A stretch of 64,000 nucleotides of DNA from Miscanthus floridulus (taxonomy: Eukaryota; Streptophyta; Magnoliopsida; Poales; Poaceae): contig NC_089582.1 in the NCBI RefSeq assembly GCF_019320115.1, positions 118,566,657 to 118,630,656 on the forward strand. The letters are read 5' to 3'. Below are positions 45,301 to 57,038 of this stretch, one piece after another. Position 1 is the stretch's first letter. The number at the start of each line of letters is the position of its first letter. The translations under genes were made by a program, and so were the position numbers. The notes beneath the pieces were generated by a model that was not told the DNA's origin, searched no databases, and saw nothing but the letters and a program-made list of their open reading frames with translations.

Positions 45301-46737
45301 TTAATCAAATAGTTATTTCTGTACTTACCCTCCGCTTAGCTTGTTTTATGAACAAAGGAATATAACTCCTATAACGTGTTTTTGATTCCTGTTAACATTG
45401 CATACAGCAGGCAGCCAGCTAATCAGGAATTGACTATTTGCAACTGAACAATTACAAATGTCAGCTGAAAAGGATTGACATTATTATGAAATTTACTAAT
45501 CCCCATCGATGGGCTCATAAACTCTATATATGCTTTCACTCGGAATCCATTCGTACTAAAAAATGTTAGTTGGTCTTAACGTGTACCCATGGTCCAACTG
45601 CAAAAGCAACATAAGTGTACTAGTCAATGACTATATGTCTATATTGGATCCTTGAAAATTCTTCATTGCCCCTTGTCTATATATCTAATGAAGTCCAAGC
45701 ATCCTAACAATGCATACTGTATCAACAAGCACCAGATCACAAAAGTCCATAAATCTGGCAAAACTACACATTGCTGTTGCAGATAAACAGATTGAAAACA
45801 GAAAGAAAAAAAATCTGCAAGTTCCATAAAAGCTAAACCTGTTATGAGCAGATTCCACGTGTTTTGTCATTTTCTCAATGCTATGCTACTGTTTCACTCA
45901 ACATCATATATTCATATATAAAGGAAAACATAAATGAACCCCCCCCCCCCCCCCCCCCCCCCCTCCCCTCTTTCGTTTTCGGAAAACACGGTAGTAGAGA
46001 TCTGTCCCATACTAATTCCCCGCAAACCATTTCTCTGATCCTTCCCAGTCCTCCCAAAAACGGTACACTCCGACATCAATACCGTAAATGTAGCATCCAC
46101 TTCTGATTTTTGTTCTCTAGCTACACAGATTATCACGGGAAACATAGCAGGCAGTTTCGTTTCAAAAACAGAGAATAGCAAACTGTTGTGGAGAACCGAA
46201 TCACCGACGGCATGTGAACGCCCTCTGAGATACGGCCAGAGAGACGGCAACAAGAGGAGTGATGTATCAAGGACAAGCAGAGCAGACGTACGGACGGACC
46301 TGCATGCCACGCTGGTTGAGCTTCTTGACGGCGACGGGGACGCGGTCCCCCTTGCCGTCTGCGGCGCGGATGAAGCCCTTGTAGACGCTGCCGAAGCCGC
46401 CCTCCCCGAGCTTCTGCGCGCGACTGAACTCGGCGGTGGCGCCCTGGAGCTCCTCGTAGTCGAACACCTGGAGCTGGCCGTGACCCCGCTCCTCGTACAG
46501 CGACGAGATGCTCCGCTGCGACAACTGCGACGAGCCGGCCGACCCCGCCGACTTGCTCACCGGCCGCGCCGCGCCCGAGTCGTCCGACCGGCTCGTGCTC
46601 ACCGCCGACGCCGTCGTGGTGGTGGTCGTCGTCATCGTGGTCGCGGGGCCCGACACCGACGCCCCTCGCTTCCCCGACGACGACGACGATCCCCAGCATC
46701 TGGACCTCCGCCGCTTGAACCAGCCCAGGCAGCTCAT
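42368..46737 (-). CDS. Receptor-like cytoplasmic kinase, subfamily VII, PBL19-like; four exons
   Basis: Exons 46737-46300, 44363-44103, 43606-43484 and 42802-42368 have GT-AG borders and join in phase 0 to 418 aa. The N-terminus [14 protein letters not shown] has Cys3 and Cys14 but no Gly2, so membrane attachment, if any, would be by S-acylation, not myristoylation. A Ser/Thr-rich linker runs to about residue 80. The kinase domain has GEGGFG at 111-116, the ATP Lys in VAVKK at 138, YRDFKTSN with the catalytic Asp at 238, DFG at 256-258, and an activation segment [30 protein letters not shown] and [16 protein letters not shown] are typical of PBL19/PCRK kinases, which relay signals from cell-surface immune receptors; that role is inferred by family. 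An upstream in-frame ATG at 46755 would add six residues. Intron 1 is about 1.9 kb and intron 3 carries a MITE. Confidence 0.93.
43004..43348. mobile_element. Tourist-like MITE in kinase intron 3, exact borders
   Basis: GGGGGTGTTTGGTTCC at the left is inverted against GGAACAAACACCCCC at the right. TTA stands at 43001-43003 and 43349-43351, the PIF/Harbinger target-duplication size. It is 345 bases long and non-coding. Confidence 0.85.
45038..45265 (-). other. Open reading frame of unknown origin in kinase intron 1
   Basis: A 75-codon minus-strand frame has helical, charged content ([30 protein letters not shown]). It is in the sense direction of the kinase but does not extend its frame in the conserved kinase core, so it is probably not an exon of it. 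It could be a captured gene fragment. I do not recognise it. Confidence 0.25.
45939..45963 (+). repeat. Homopolymer C tract (25 bases)
   Basis: A run of 25 C lies in kinase intron 1. Its exact length is likely to be uncertain in any assembly. Confidence 0.9.
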
Positions 46738-47458
46738 GTCCCCCGCACCCGGCACAAGCTATAACAGCAGCTCCGCAACCGCAAGACGAGCAGCTTCTCG
46801 CGCCGCGGTTACCTACAGCCGCGCTAGGAGAAGAGCGTGCCGTGCCACTCCTGCCTCTCGGTGAATCGGAGGTTGTGACGCCTCTTGTAAGACGCGACGT
46901 GGGGCTGAGAGGGCAGTGTGAACGTCGGGAGGAAGGGGGAGCAGTGGGGGAGGGAGGAAGAGAGCGCCCGACAGCGGAAGGTGGGCACGGCCCGCGGCTC
47001 GTACTTGCGTTGCGCGAAGCTGGCTGGGTTGGGTGGCCGTGGCCGTGGCCGTGCGGGAGGGAGGAGGGCGCGCGTCCTCGGCCCGCTTCTGTACCGCGGC
47101 CGTGCGGTGGGCGGGTGGGGGGGGGGGTTTTCTGCTGGCTCGTCGCGTCCGGTTGCGGGGCAACGCGGTGTGGACGGGTGGGTGGGATGGGGACGGCTCT
47201 CCGGGCCGAACGGGGACGGGCGGATCGTATCGTGCTCTCGGTCCGCCGCCGGTTGGCTGGTGCTCTCGCGACAGCTTCTGTTGCGAACCGCAGGGGGCTT
47301 CCGGTTGGCTGGTCCTCCAGTCTTTGCGCGGATGCCGGACGGGAAGAAAATCTCGTGTTTCGAGTGGGGTCTAGCCAGAATTCTTCCGGGATCTCATGGT
47401 GAGCTGACGGTTACCACCTGCTACCAGCTAGCTGAGACAAGTACTCCCTTGCACATTG
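46738..47458 (-). promoter_or_regulatory. Kinase 5' leader and GC-rich upstream region
   Basis: The region upstream of the kinase start is GC-rich to about 47400 with open frames in several phases that show no recognisable domain. No clear TATA box or known element was fixed. The region ends at a MITE (47459). Confidence 0.3.
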
Positions 47459-47594
47459 GCCTGTTCGGTTAGCTGGTTCGTATCGTTGCTGGTTCGTGAA
47501 GAAATACTGTTGACTGGTTTGTGCGAGAGAAAGACACTGTTCTGGCTGAAAATTTACGATCATTTACAATAAGCCACAGCTAAACGAACAGACT
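47459..47594. mobile_element. MITE of the GCCTGTTCG family, copy 5
   Basis: GGCCTGTTCGGTTAGCTGG at the left is inverted against CCACAGCTAAACGAACAGAC at the right. GTGCGAGAGAAAGACACTG lies in the core. It is closest to copy 4 (both share GTTCGTATCGTTGCTGGTTC). Confidence 0.65.
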
Positions 47595-49689
47595 GTGGGT
47601 CCGTTTTGACCTCGGTGACTCCTGAGTCCTGACCCAGGGAGTTCGGTGAGGACGCTTTCGACAAGTGGGAACTCAACTCATCCTAGAACTGGTTTGCAAG
47701 TGGAGATCAGATGACTATCCTGATAAGATATCAGTTGGAAATGACATAGAAAAGGAAACATAATTTGTTGACTCAATCATTAACTTTCGGACTCCAACTA
47801 GCCAGAGGTACCGATGTTTGTAACAAACAAAATAAAAGCACGTACAAAGTAACAGAAGGAACTTTTCTTGTTGGGTAAATTTGTGCGACAATCAAATTTT
47901 AACCTAAACTATGAAATTATGTTTGAAATATGTTTGAGAGGGTGCTGTCCACGCTTGCCACGCGGTAACCTAAACTATGAAATTAGGTATTAGGTATTAT
48001 ATGCCCTCCAACTATTCAAGCTAAATCTATTTAGTCAAGTAATAATTGATTTCAAAGGTAGGTTATCTATTTCTAAAAATAATAAAAAAACTACTTTAAT
48101 CTCTAAAAGTTCATGACTAATATATTGTATTTTTTTAAAAAAAATAATATTTTTCTTTTAAAAATGTTACTCTAATATGTTGTAATTTTTTTTTAAAAAA
48201 ATACTAATTTTCTTTAAAAAAATGTTACATATATCTATCTATAGTTGTTTGGAACTTATTTATTTATGTTTGTAGTCATGCTTATTATTTATTTGAGTTA
48301 TCATTTTGCAATAATCAGAACTAAAGATCAACTAATAGGATCTGGCAAACTATAAGTACATAGAAAGATGTGAAAGACGACATCAACTTCACAGATGTCA
48401 TGCTCCATCATAGGTATAGATCGGCAATGCATTGCTAGCGCTTTATTTTATATTGATTGCCTGATTAGATTATAGGTTTCAAACAAAGTAGTACCTCAAA
48501 CTTCATGTGGTCAACATAAAGCAGTATGGCACAAAACAATAATTTAAACAAACAATAGACATGACCACAAGCAATAAAACACTAGAAACAAGAATAAATA
48601 TGATCAACATAATTCTATAATAGACCACTAACAAATATACAAGATTTTAGTAAAACAAAGGTATTAGCTTCATTTTTCTAACTCTAGATAAATTAGTTAT
48701 GGTTTTTTAAAGATTATACTTGACTGTTGTTATTTTTAGAAAATAGAAAACCACCTCGAAATTAACTAGAGAACAAATCTGCCTAGTCTTAACACACTGT
48801 CCCGATGGTGAAGATTGTAAGCCAGCATTTCTTGAAGGTTTTCTCTAGTTTTCTCTAGCCAATGTTTTTTTTTCAGTGGATACCAGATCTCGTTGTCAGG
48901 AGCGTGTGACTTTTTCGGTCTTCAAAGACTTTGGCGAGGGTGTTTATAGGTGCCCCTTTTATTTGCTATCTTCACAGTGCGATCTTCAAACTCCGACGGA
49001 CAGTGGATGTTCGAAGGAAGAAGAAGACCGATTTAGTCTTTGATGTACTCTTATTTTTTAGAGGTTGTCTTGTGTCTTATTATCCATCGCTCGTACCGGT
49101 CTTTGTTTTTCTTGAGATATATTAAATGTGATACTCTTTCGAATGTCTTTATAAAAAAAGCAATAGAAAAATATCCAGCCCCGTTTCCATAGTTCAAAGT
49201 TCAAAATCGAAATACCGTGCATGTTGAAAAGCGTAAGATACCAGACATTACCCCTTTTCTTGTTTGGGTGCGCTTGGCATCACCTCGCGACATATCTTGG
49301 ACTTGCTTACGACTTTCTGTGGTCACATGGGATGCATGATAAATGTTCCAAATGTACTTTCCGCAGATCTTAACGCACTTTAATCAGCTTTTTTCACGTC
49401 ACCTGCTGCACTAACGTGTGCAGTTTTTTAGAGTTTAGACCATGCAACAAAACCGTTTTCTCCTCCGTTTTTCCAGTGGACTAAAACAAACGTAGAGAGA
49501 GAGAAGGTGTAGCCGGCAGCCTGTGCGGCTACTGGGCACCACCGGCCAGTCCTGGTTCCTGATCAGATGACTGATCTCTCCCCCTCCTTGTCCTTGGAGA
49601 GAGGAAGACGATGTTGACGCCTCTCAACTCTGGACGCGTCTTCCCGGTCAAAGCACAGCAGCACACGGCATATTTATGGGTTTGGAAAC
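47595..49689. other. AT-rich intergenic spacer
   Basis: There are no open frames that resemble proteins. 48040-48240 is A/T homopolymer-rich. 48895-49130 contains a short frame (61-64 codons) with no recognisable domain. I see nothing further that I can support. Confidence 0.5.
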
Positions 49690-49916
49690 TGGGCCTCGTT
49701 TAGATTGTAAGTCTCTCTCTTTATTATATCAAATCTTTGATACATGTATGGAGTATTAAATGTAGATAAAAAAATAATTAATTACACAGTTTGATTGTAA
49801 ATTACGAGACGATTTTTTGAGCCTAGTTAGACCATAATTGGACAATAATTGTTAAATACCAACGAAAGTGCTATAGTGCTAAATACTGATTCCTAAACCC
49901 AATCTAAACAAGACCC
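49690..49916. mobile_element. Tourist-like MITE
   Basis: GGGCCTCGTTTAGATTG at the left is inverted against CAATCTAAACAAGACCC at the right. It is similar in style to the element at 24472. 49917-50561 is spacer with a short GC-rich block at 50100-50500 and no recognised gene. Confidence 0.65.
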
Positions 49917-50765
49917 TGAAAACATGGCATGGGAGTAGAAGTACGACAAGACGGATGACGAATCGAGGGTACGTTTGGAATATAGGATTTTTTTTCTAAA
50001 TCTATGTTTTTTTTTTTTGTAAAATTGAATTGATTGCGAAATTTCTACGTAAAATTCCTATGTTCCGGACAGAGCTGAAGAGGTGAAGCGTTCAATTCAA
50101 AGGTTGTGGCGCGCGGGTGGTGGGACCGTGGAACGCTCCTGTCAGTATGTGCCGGTTTGCCACCTGCCCGTGAGGAGGCCGTGACCGTTCACTTCTTGAC
50201 CGGCACGGGTGACGGGACTGGAGTAGTGTTAGTGACGTGCCCGGTTTGGTGTCTCCCTCGGTTGCTTTGTGGACTCGGCGTACTAGTTTATTTTTTCAGC
50301 TGGACGCGTGCCTGTTGTCCTCCATTGGATGATCGGCGCTTGCAACCACGGTTACCTGGCTCCGCGTCGCCGTTGTTTACAAATCGTTAGCGCGTGCTGT
50401 GCATGCCAGAGTGTGCATTCTAGTCATTCTTCTTCCCGGGCGCTCTGGCCCGGTTCTGTACTTTTGTGGCCCTATTTGTCGCGTGACATTGCCGTAACGT
50501 AAGCTGTGAGCTCATTGTCGCGCAACAATATGATCTCGCGCCGTTCCAATAATTGTGTTAATTTTTTTTTTTTTGAGAAATCAGGTGGAGCCAGAGGCTC
50601 CTACTGCAATTGAATTAAACAAACAGAGGTACAAAGTTCAGTTACAAAGGACAAAAGACAAAAGACAGCAGAAAACAGATCAGGAACAGACAAAGAGAGG
50701 GAAAATCCAGAGAACTACAGGTTGGAAATGATCCATGACTCTAAAAGAGGAGTTAATCTAGACTT

Positions 50766-50996
50766 TGGGCCCCTTTGGCCGGGCTCCTGACATTTACTAT
50801 AGCAGCACTGCTCATCGCACTGTGTATAGAAGCTGTTTTTCTCTCTCATTCTCTTCTCTCTCACTGACAACGAAGGAGCTGCCGGAGCCAGTATTTTTGG
50901 CTTCCTGGCTCTGGCTCCTCTGCACGCTACAGTGCTCCTACAGTTTGAGAGCCGGAGCAGGCGAGAGCCTGGCCAAACGGCCCCTTTGTCCTATGC
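50766..50996. mobile_element. MITE inserted in the LINE 3' end
   Basis: GGGCCCCTTTGGCCGGGCTCC-like left end and GGAGCAGGCGAGAGCCTGGCCAAACGGCCCC-like right end are inverted over about 20 bases. CTTTG appears at both borders but overlaps the TIR, so the target duplication is not fixed. The element separates the zf-RVT segment from the poly(A) part. Confidence 0.65.
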
Positions 50997-51748
50997 AGTA
51001 GAAGAAGAGCTTCCATTGTCACATCTTTTACAGTCATCCACCACGGGATTCTTGTTTCTGAAAATGACATCATTCTTTACCATCCAAATTCCCCAGCAGA
51101 AAAGGATGAAAATATCAAGAGCAAACTTCACCTTTATTAGGGATTTCCATGCTTGAAAGATTTGTGGAATAGAGAGGTGGTCAGCAAATTGGAAGTTAAC
51201 CAGTCTCCAGCAATCCTTAGAAAAGGGGCAATAGAAAAGTAAGTGCATCACTGTTTCTTCTATTGAATGTTGGCAGAGGACACATTGGTAATCGTCTAAA
51301 TACATTCCTCTTCTTCTAATCATGTTTCTGGTGCTTAGCCTGTCTCTCAGAATCATCCAGAAGAAAATTTTATGTTTCCCTTGACAAGAAGTTTTCCAGA
51401 GCCATTTGAAGATTGGTTCAACTTGAGAATGCCCTGAAAGAGTTTTATATGCTTTGGAAGAAGAAAACTGAGAAGAACCCCAAATATAAGACCAGCTGTC
51501 ACTCAAATCATTTAGTACTATATCTGATAATTCAAGTTGAACATCCTGAAACTGTATATAAGCTCAACTGACAGTGGTAAGTTAAAGAGATCAAGCAGAG
51601 CATCAGTGCCATGAGCCTTGCTTAAGCTTATTGATTTGTTTTTCGCAAAGGAGTGCAGCTCTGGAAAATGCAGTTTTCTTACTTGACCATTCCAAAGGTC
51701 ATCCCAGAGTAAACATGTCTGTCCACTAAACACCACCACACTTGCCAA
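50991..51748 (-). pseudogene. LINE ORF2 C-terminal segment with zf-RVT domain
   Basis: Peptides CLLWDDLWNGQVRKLHFPEL, then SWSYIWGSSQFSSSKAYKTL, then WLWKTSCQGKHKIFFWMILR and CVLCQHSIEETVMHLLFYCP form the zinc-binding region after the reverse transcriptase. A stop near 51518 splits it. Confidence 0.82.
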
Positions 51749-51909
51749 GCCTTTATATTTATCTAGTAATTTCAGAGCATCTCTCCACCAAAAAGAGCCT
51801 TTAGGAACAGTTGTGCTTGGCAGTCTTCCATTTCTGTAGTGCTTGTCCCAAATTAATTCTACCCATGGCAGGTTGCTTTTGTTGAAGAATTTGTGTAGGT
51901 GCTTAAGAA

Positions 51910-53278
51910 TCAGAGCTTCATTGTGGGTTTAAAGATTGAGAACTCCCAGTCCACCTTCTTCCTTTGAAGTGCAAACAATTGGCCATGCTGCTTTTGCCAC
52001 CTTTTTTCACTTGCTTCTGCAGCTCTCCAGAGGCAATGTCTTCTATATCTGTCAATTTGCTTTAGAACTGTTTTTGGCAGCATAATTGAGCACATTGTGT
52101 AAGTTGGGAGTGCTGATAGTACTGAATTGGTGAGCTCGAGCCTACCAGCTTGGCTGAGGAAAGGAGAGATGTAATTCAATCTTTTCTCACACTTGCTTAT
52201 GAATGGAAGGAAATCATCCAGCTTTGGTTTAGTTAAGCCCATGGGCAGTCCCAGATAAGTGAAGGGAAAGGAACCAGCTTGGCAACCAAAAGTTCTAGCC
52301 AAATGGTTAAGTTTCTCATTGCTTAGGTTGATTGGCACCATCATGGATTTGGAGAAGTTAATCTTTAACCCTGTTGAGTCACTGAAAGATTGAAAGACAC
52401 CTTTGAGAAAGAATAGCTGAGTGGCTGAAGCCTCTAGAACAATCAATGTATCATCAGCATACTGTATGATGGGGAAATCCAAACCTGGTGCTGGGATTGG
52501 CAGCTTAAGAAGGTTAAGTTGAGCTGCCTTGTTTAGGATGGATTGTAACAGGTCGGCAGCAAGAACAAAGAGCAGAGGGGAGAGAGGGTCACCTTGTCTG
52601 ACACCCCTCTTGCAGTGAAATGTTTTTCCAGCTAAACCATTTAGCAGAACTGCTGAAGTGCCAGTACTTAGAATTGAGTCAATCCAAGACCTCCATTTTA
52701 TACCAAATCCTTTGTGTGCCAAGACATCAAGTATTACCTTATGCTCAATTCTATCAAAGGCTTTTTCAAAATCTAGCTTCAACATCACAATCTCCTTTTT
52801 TGAGTGATGGCAGAGATGTAAGTACTCAAAAGACCAGGCAATGCAATCCTGAATGGTTCTTGTTCTTATGAAGCCATACTGATTCTTATGTACCAATGGG
52901 AGAATTACTGTCTGGAGCCTGTTTGCTAGGAGTTTTGTAATCAGCTTGATAGAACCATTCAGTAAGGAGATTGGTCTGAAGTCCCCAACTTGCTGGGCCC
53001 CATCAATTTTAGGTATAAGTGTAATTTATGAGTCATTTATGCTCTGTAGACAAACTGAATTATCCTGAATCCTGAAAGGCAAAGCACAGTGCATAAAAAT
53101 CCTCCTTGATGAAGTGCCAACAATTTCTTATGAACTCGTTGTTGAAACCATCTAGTCCTGGAGCTTTATCATTAGGTAGATTTTTTACTACTGCATCAAT
53201 TTCAGATCTAGTGAAGGGTTCTTCTAGCCATTGTAGGTTTGAACTGCTTTCCAGGAACAAACTGAGATTGAATGTCAT
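51910..53278 (-). pseudogene. LINE ORF2 reverse transcriptase
   Basis: 53278-53060 has the early RT part (FTRSEIDAVVKNLPNDKAPG, LDGFNNEFI). 52896-51910 continues with [33 protein letters not shown] and the active-site box YADD ([14 protein letters not shown]). The catalytic Asp residues are retained. A stop near 53027 separates the pieces. Confidence 0.88.
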
Positions 53279-53494
53279 AGCAGTGTAATTTGACTGTCCC
53301 GACCTGTCTCTGAAGGCCTCCCAGAGAGCCTTTTCTTTATCAGCATGGTTAAGAATTATTTCCCCATTACTTTTCTACAGCTGTGCAATCAAATTATTTC
53401 TATGTTTGATGGTGGCATTTGCATGAAAAAGTTTAGTCCCAGCATCTCCATCTTTTACCCATTTGATCTTGCTTCTCTGTTTCCAGTATACTCT

Positions 53495-54541
53495 CTATTG
53501 CTCAAGTAATTGATTCAACTTTTCAACCAATGTCTCTTTGAAGTTCCACTCAATTATTGTCAGATCTCTGTGCTCTTCAATAATCTCCAGGAGGGAAAGG
53601 ACTGTTTTGACATTGGTCAAATTTCTTTTGAGATTAGAGAGCTTCTGCTGCCAACTTCTTAAAACTTTTCTCAAATTTTTACATTTAGCAGTGATTGCTT
53701 TTGCTTTGTCAGTTTGGTTGCTAGAATCTTCCCAACCTTGCTGTACTGTTTGCAAAAAACTTGGGTGTTGAAGCCAATAGTTTTCAAATCTGAAAATTTG
53801 TCCTTTTGGGATGCTGGTTGAGATGGTTATGTTGCAAGGCCAGTGATCAGAGGTTTGCATCACAAGAGTGTTGACTGATGTATTTGGGTAGTTGGTGGTC
53901 CAGGAACTTGAAGTGAAGAACCAATCTAGTCTTTCCATTAGGGGTGAAGGTTGTTTATCTGTCCAAGTGTATTTTCTCCCATACAGAGGTAATTCAATCA
54001 GACCAAGAGAGCTTATTGCTTCATTGAATAACAGCATTTCATTCACATCTCCACTGGGCTTATTCCTATTCTCAGGCTTCCTCATTAGGTTGAAATCCCC
54101 TACTATGAGCCAATTATCATCATCAGTTATTGTATAATGCTTAAACCATCGAATGAAGTCTCTTTTCCTATCATGGTTACAGGGACCATAGATGTTAGTT
54201 TGTAGCCAGGTATCCCTGTTGTGCTTAGCAGTTAGCCTGACAGTAATTGCAAAGCTGTTCTGGAATATAAGTTGACCACTGAAAGCACTGGTCTTCCAAC
54301 TAGTGATAAGACCACCTGAGGCTCCATTAGAAGGCAAAAATTCAAAGGAATCAAAGCCATGTGGGCAAAATTTTCTGAGAAATTGATTATCAAAATTCTG
54401 CCTTTTTGTTTCTTGAAAGCAAAATATATCACAACCTGCTTCTGACATAGTATCTTTGATCGAGTTCCATTTTTCCTCTGAATTAATTCCCCTGACGTTC
54501 CAGCATAAAACCTTCCAGCATTTTTGCTTGTGATTGTTCAT
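53495..54541 (-). pseudogene. LINE ORF2 endonuclease (AP-like EEP domain)
   Basis: A 348-codon open frame starts with KVLCWNVRGINSEEKWN, then CFQETKRQ (catalytic Glu), IYGPCNHDRKRDF, IVGDFNLMRKPENR and ends its core with SDHWPCNI (catalytic Asp-His). The domain itself is intact, but the downstream RT frame is broken, so ORF2 as a whole is not. Confidence 0.88.
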
Positions 54542-55638
54542 GTTTTTTAACTTTGGGGAAGATCAACAAGCGTTTCTGAGTTAACAGCCAGAGAGCTAAA
54601 AGCAAGCTTGTGAAGAAATGGAAGCAGAAGACAGATGACAGCAAGGTAGCATAACCAAAACCATTTTAACCATTCGACAACCACAAAGTTTAACAAAGAC
54701 TGGCACCAGGACCGACTTAACCAATCGACCATCACAGAGTTCAACAACAGATGACACCGGCTAACAAGTAGACAGCTTAGGACAGACCAGAACCACATGA
54801 TAAAAGGAACAAGGAGAGCTAGAAGACCTAAGAGAAAAAAGAAAAGGCAGGCTGCCCAGGAACCAAAAGTGCAGTGCCAAGTTCTTTCCCCCAGCATTAT
54901 TGAGTGCTTCATTTCTTTGTCATCTTCTTTGGTGCAACTCCCCCTTGGTTAGCACCATCTTCTTCTTGAACGTCTTCAGCTAGATCAGCAACACTTGGCT
55001 TCCTGTTCGCCTTCAGCTATATCTTCTTCTTCTTGCCTGCTTCTTCTGTGCGGCAACATCTTTATCGCGGACATCAGGTGCAACTTCAGAGATCACAGAG
55101 TCTATCTTGTCAATAGCCTTACCGACTTTCTTCTTCCTTTGATTAAGGGCTTTCTCAGAAAGAAGCTTTTCATCAATCTGGCAGAGTTATGTGCCCATCT
55201 TCTTGATCAAGCGCAGCGAAAGATCAGGTGGATTAGGAGTACAAGCCAAACACCTCCTGTCAGTGCAAGCACCAGGTTTGAAACCCTTGTTACTTTATTT
55301 AAGTCTAGGGCTTCTCCTCACTTCACTTTCAACTATAGGTGTATTCCTCTTCTTTACTTTCTTAGCAGGTGTACATTCAGTTTGTTCATCAGTCTGACCA
55401 GGTGTAGGGATGAGGTTGCTTGAACCAGCTTTCATGCAAAGAGGCTTTTGCATTGGGCTGCAGTCTGGGATCTTGATGAAGGAGGTCTTTAAACTGTTAT
55501 TGAAAAAAACCCAAGCTTCAGATTCAATGAAACTTTTGGCCCATTTGAAATTCCCAGGTGAGAGTAGCAAAGATGCAAAGAAAGGGGCCCATTGAGTTGC
55601 TTCACTTTTTTGCCTGAGATGCTTTCAGTGAATGTCAG

Positions 55639-57038
55639 TCAATACTCATTGCTTTCGAGATTGAGTTGGCTGAACCTTTGCAACAGAACAGGGTCAGCAG
55701 AAGGTTCACCTCTGAGCAGAACTGCTCCAACATTTATAACATTGTCTGTTGCATTTCCCAGCTGTTGATCTTCTGGTTCATCTTGATCCTCTGGCTCATC
55801 TTGATCAAAATCATCTTGATCCATCAGCATATGCAGTGGAACCTCTTCAACTATCATTGGTTCTATTGGCAAGTTGAGGTGAGGAATATCACCAAAGGGC
55901 TGCTGCTGATTCTGTTATTCCTGATTATCAAGAGGGTTATTGGGACCAAACCCAGGATTCTGCTCAATCAAATGAATGACTTCTTCATCAGCATCTTGTA
56001 TGAAGTTATTTAGTTCTAGGAAATCTCCATTTAGATCAGCAACAGCTAGATTAATGATGACCTCTTGCATATCTGGGTTGGGTGCACCATTAAGATCAAT
56101 TTCCATGTTGCCAATGTTCTGACCATTGGGAGGTTGTTGCATCTGCTCATCAGGCCATTGATCCCATGCAACATTTTGTGCATTCTGAGCTGCCAGGAGG
56201 TCCCACTGTGTATTTGGATTGATATCTTCTACATCATGGTTCTCTTCCTCAGGTTGAACTGCCTTACCCTGAATAATGCCCTGTCCCTGAGCAAAGGTCA
56301 TGTTACCAGCTCCACCATTCTGGGCTGCCAAGAAGTCCCACTGTGCATTAGGATTGATATCTTCTTCATCCTGATTTTCTTCCCCGAGTTGATCTGCCTG
56401 ACCCTGGTTATTGCCCTGTCCCTGAAGAACTCCCAGATTACCATGTCCACCCTGAAACTGCTAGTTAGGCCCAGGATTCATAGGTCCTGCACCAGCCTGA
56501 CCAAGACCGAAAAAATCAAAAGGTGCCAGATGATCAAGATGCTGAGGAGCTGGGTCTTCAGGTGGCGGGCCTCCACCAACGAAATCATGGCTTGCAATCT
56601 CACACTGAATAGTCCAGGAATCTAGATCATTACCAATCCCATCAGAATACACGATCCACTGAGGGATACTCTGAAGATCAGCAACTCTAACTCTAACAAT
56701 CAATCTAGTGAGCCTCCTTCTATTATTAATCCAGTTATCCACTCGACCAAAAGAACACACAGCATCCTGAATATAATCTGTTTCCCAGTAATCTAGTGGA
56801 AAACCCATCAGCATTAACTAGCATTCATGATTAAAATTCACCCTACGTCAGTTTCTTCCCTGATTGTGCCTAGTGAAACTGACTTGAACATCCCCCATTG
56901 GTAAAGGACTATGCAGGACTAAAGCATCTCTATCAACTGGTGAATTGAAACAAACTAGAGCTTGGCCAAGATGACTAGGCTGAATATCAGAGAAACCAAT
57001 GTGCCTTTCTTCAAAGAATTCTTCCAAAACCTCTCTAT
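55639..57038 (-). pseudogene. LINE ORF1 with internal repeats, truncated at its 5' end
   Basis: The upstream part reads FFEERHIGFSDIQPSHLGQA, then a nucleic-acid-binding-like region (LMGFPLDYWETDYIQDAVCS, RLTRLIVRVRVADLQSIP). Then follow acidic, Gln-rich repeats: DINPNAQWDFLAAQN and DINPNTQWDLLAAQN recur at a spacing of about 141 bases (56190-56400). Stops occur near 56459, 55912 and 56862. The region 54550-55640 between ORF1 and ORF2 is a decayed ORF1 tail. Confidence 0.7.

Larger units (their letters stand above)
50562..57038 (-). mobile_element. L1-type LINE, nearly complete but degenerate
   Basis: On the minus strand the order is ORF1, endonuclease, reverse transcriptase, zf-RVT and a poly(A) tail (T-run at 50562-50574). 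The 3' end has GCAGTAGGAGCCTCTGGCTC, like the shorter LINE at 22720. Stops and frame changes interrupt every open frame. The 5' end is cut at 57038, where an LTR-like sequence begins within ORF1. A MITE lies in the 3' untranslated region. Confidence 0.88.

Noticed and set aside
46842..47472. Plus-strand frames of 113-186 codons upstream of the kinase
   Set aside because: Gly/Arg/Ala-rich, overlapping in three phases and located in a GC-rich promoter; they look like composition effects.
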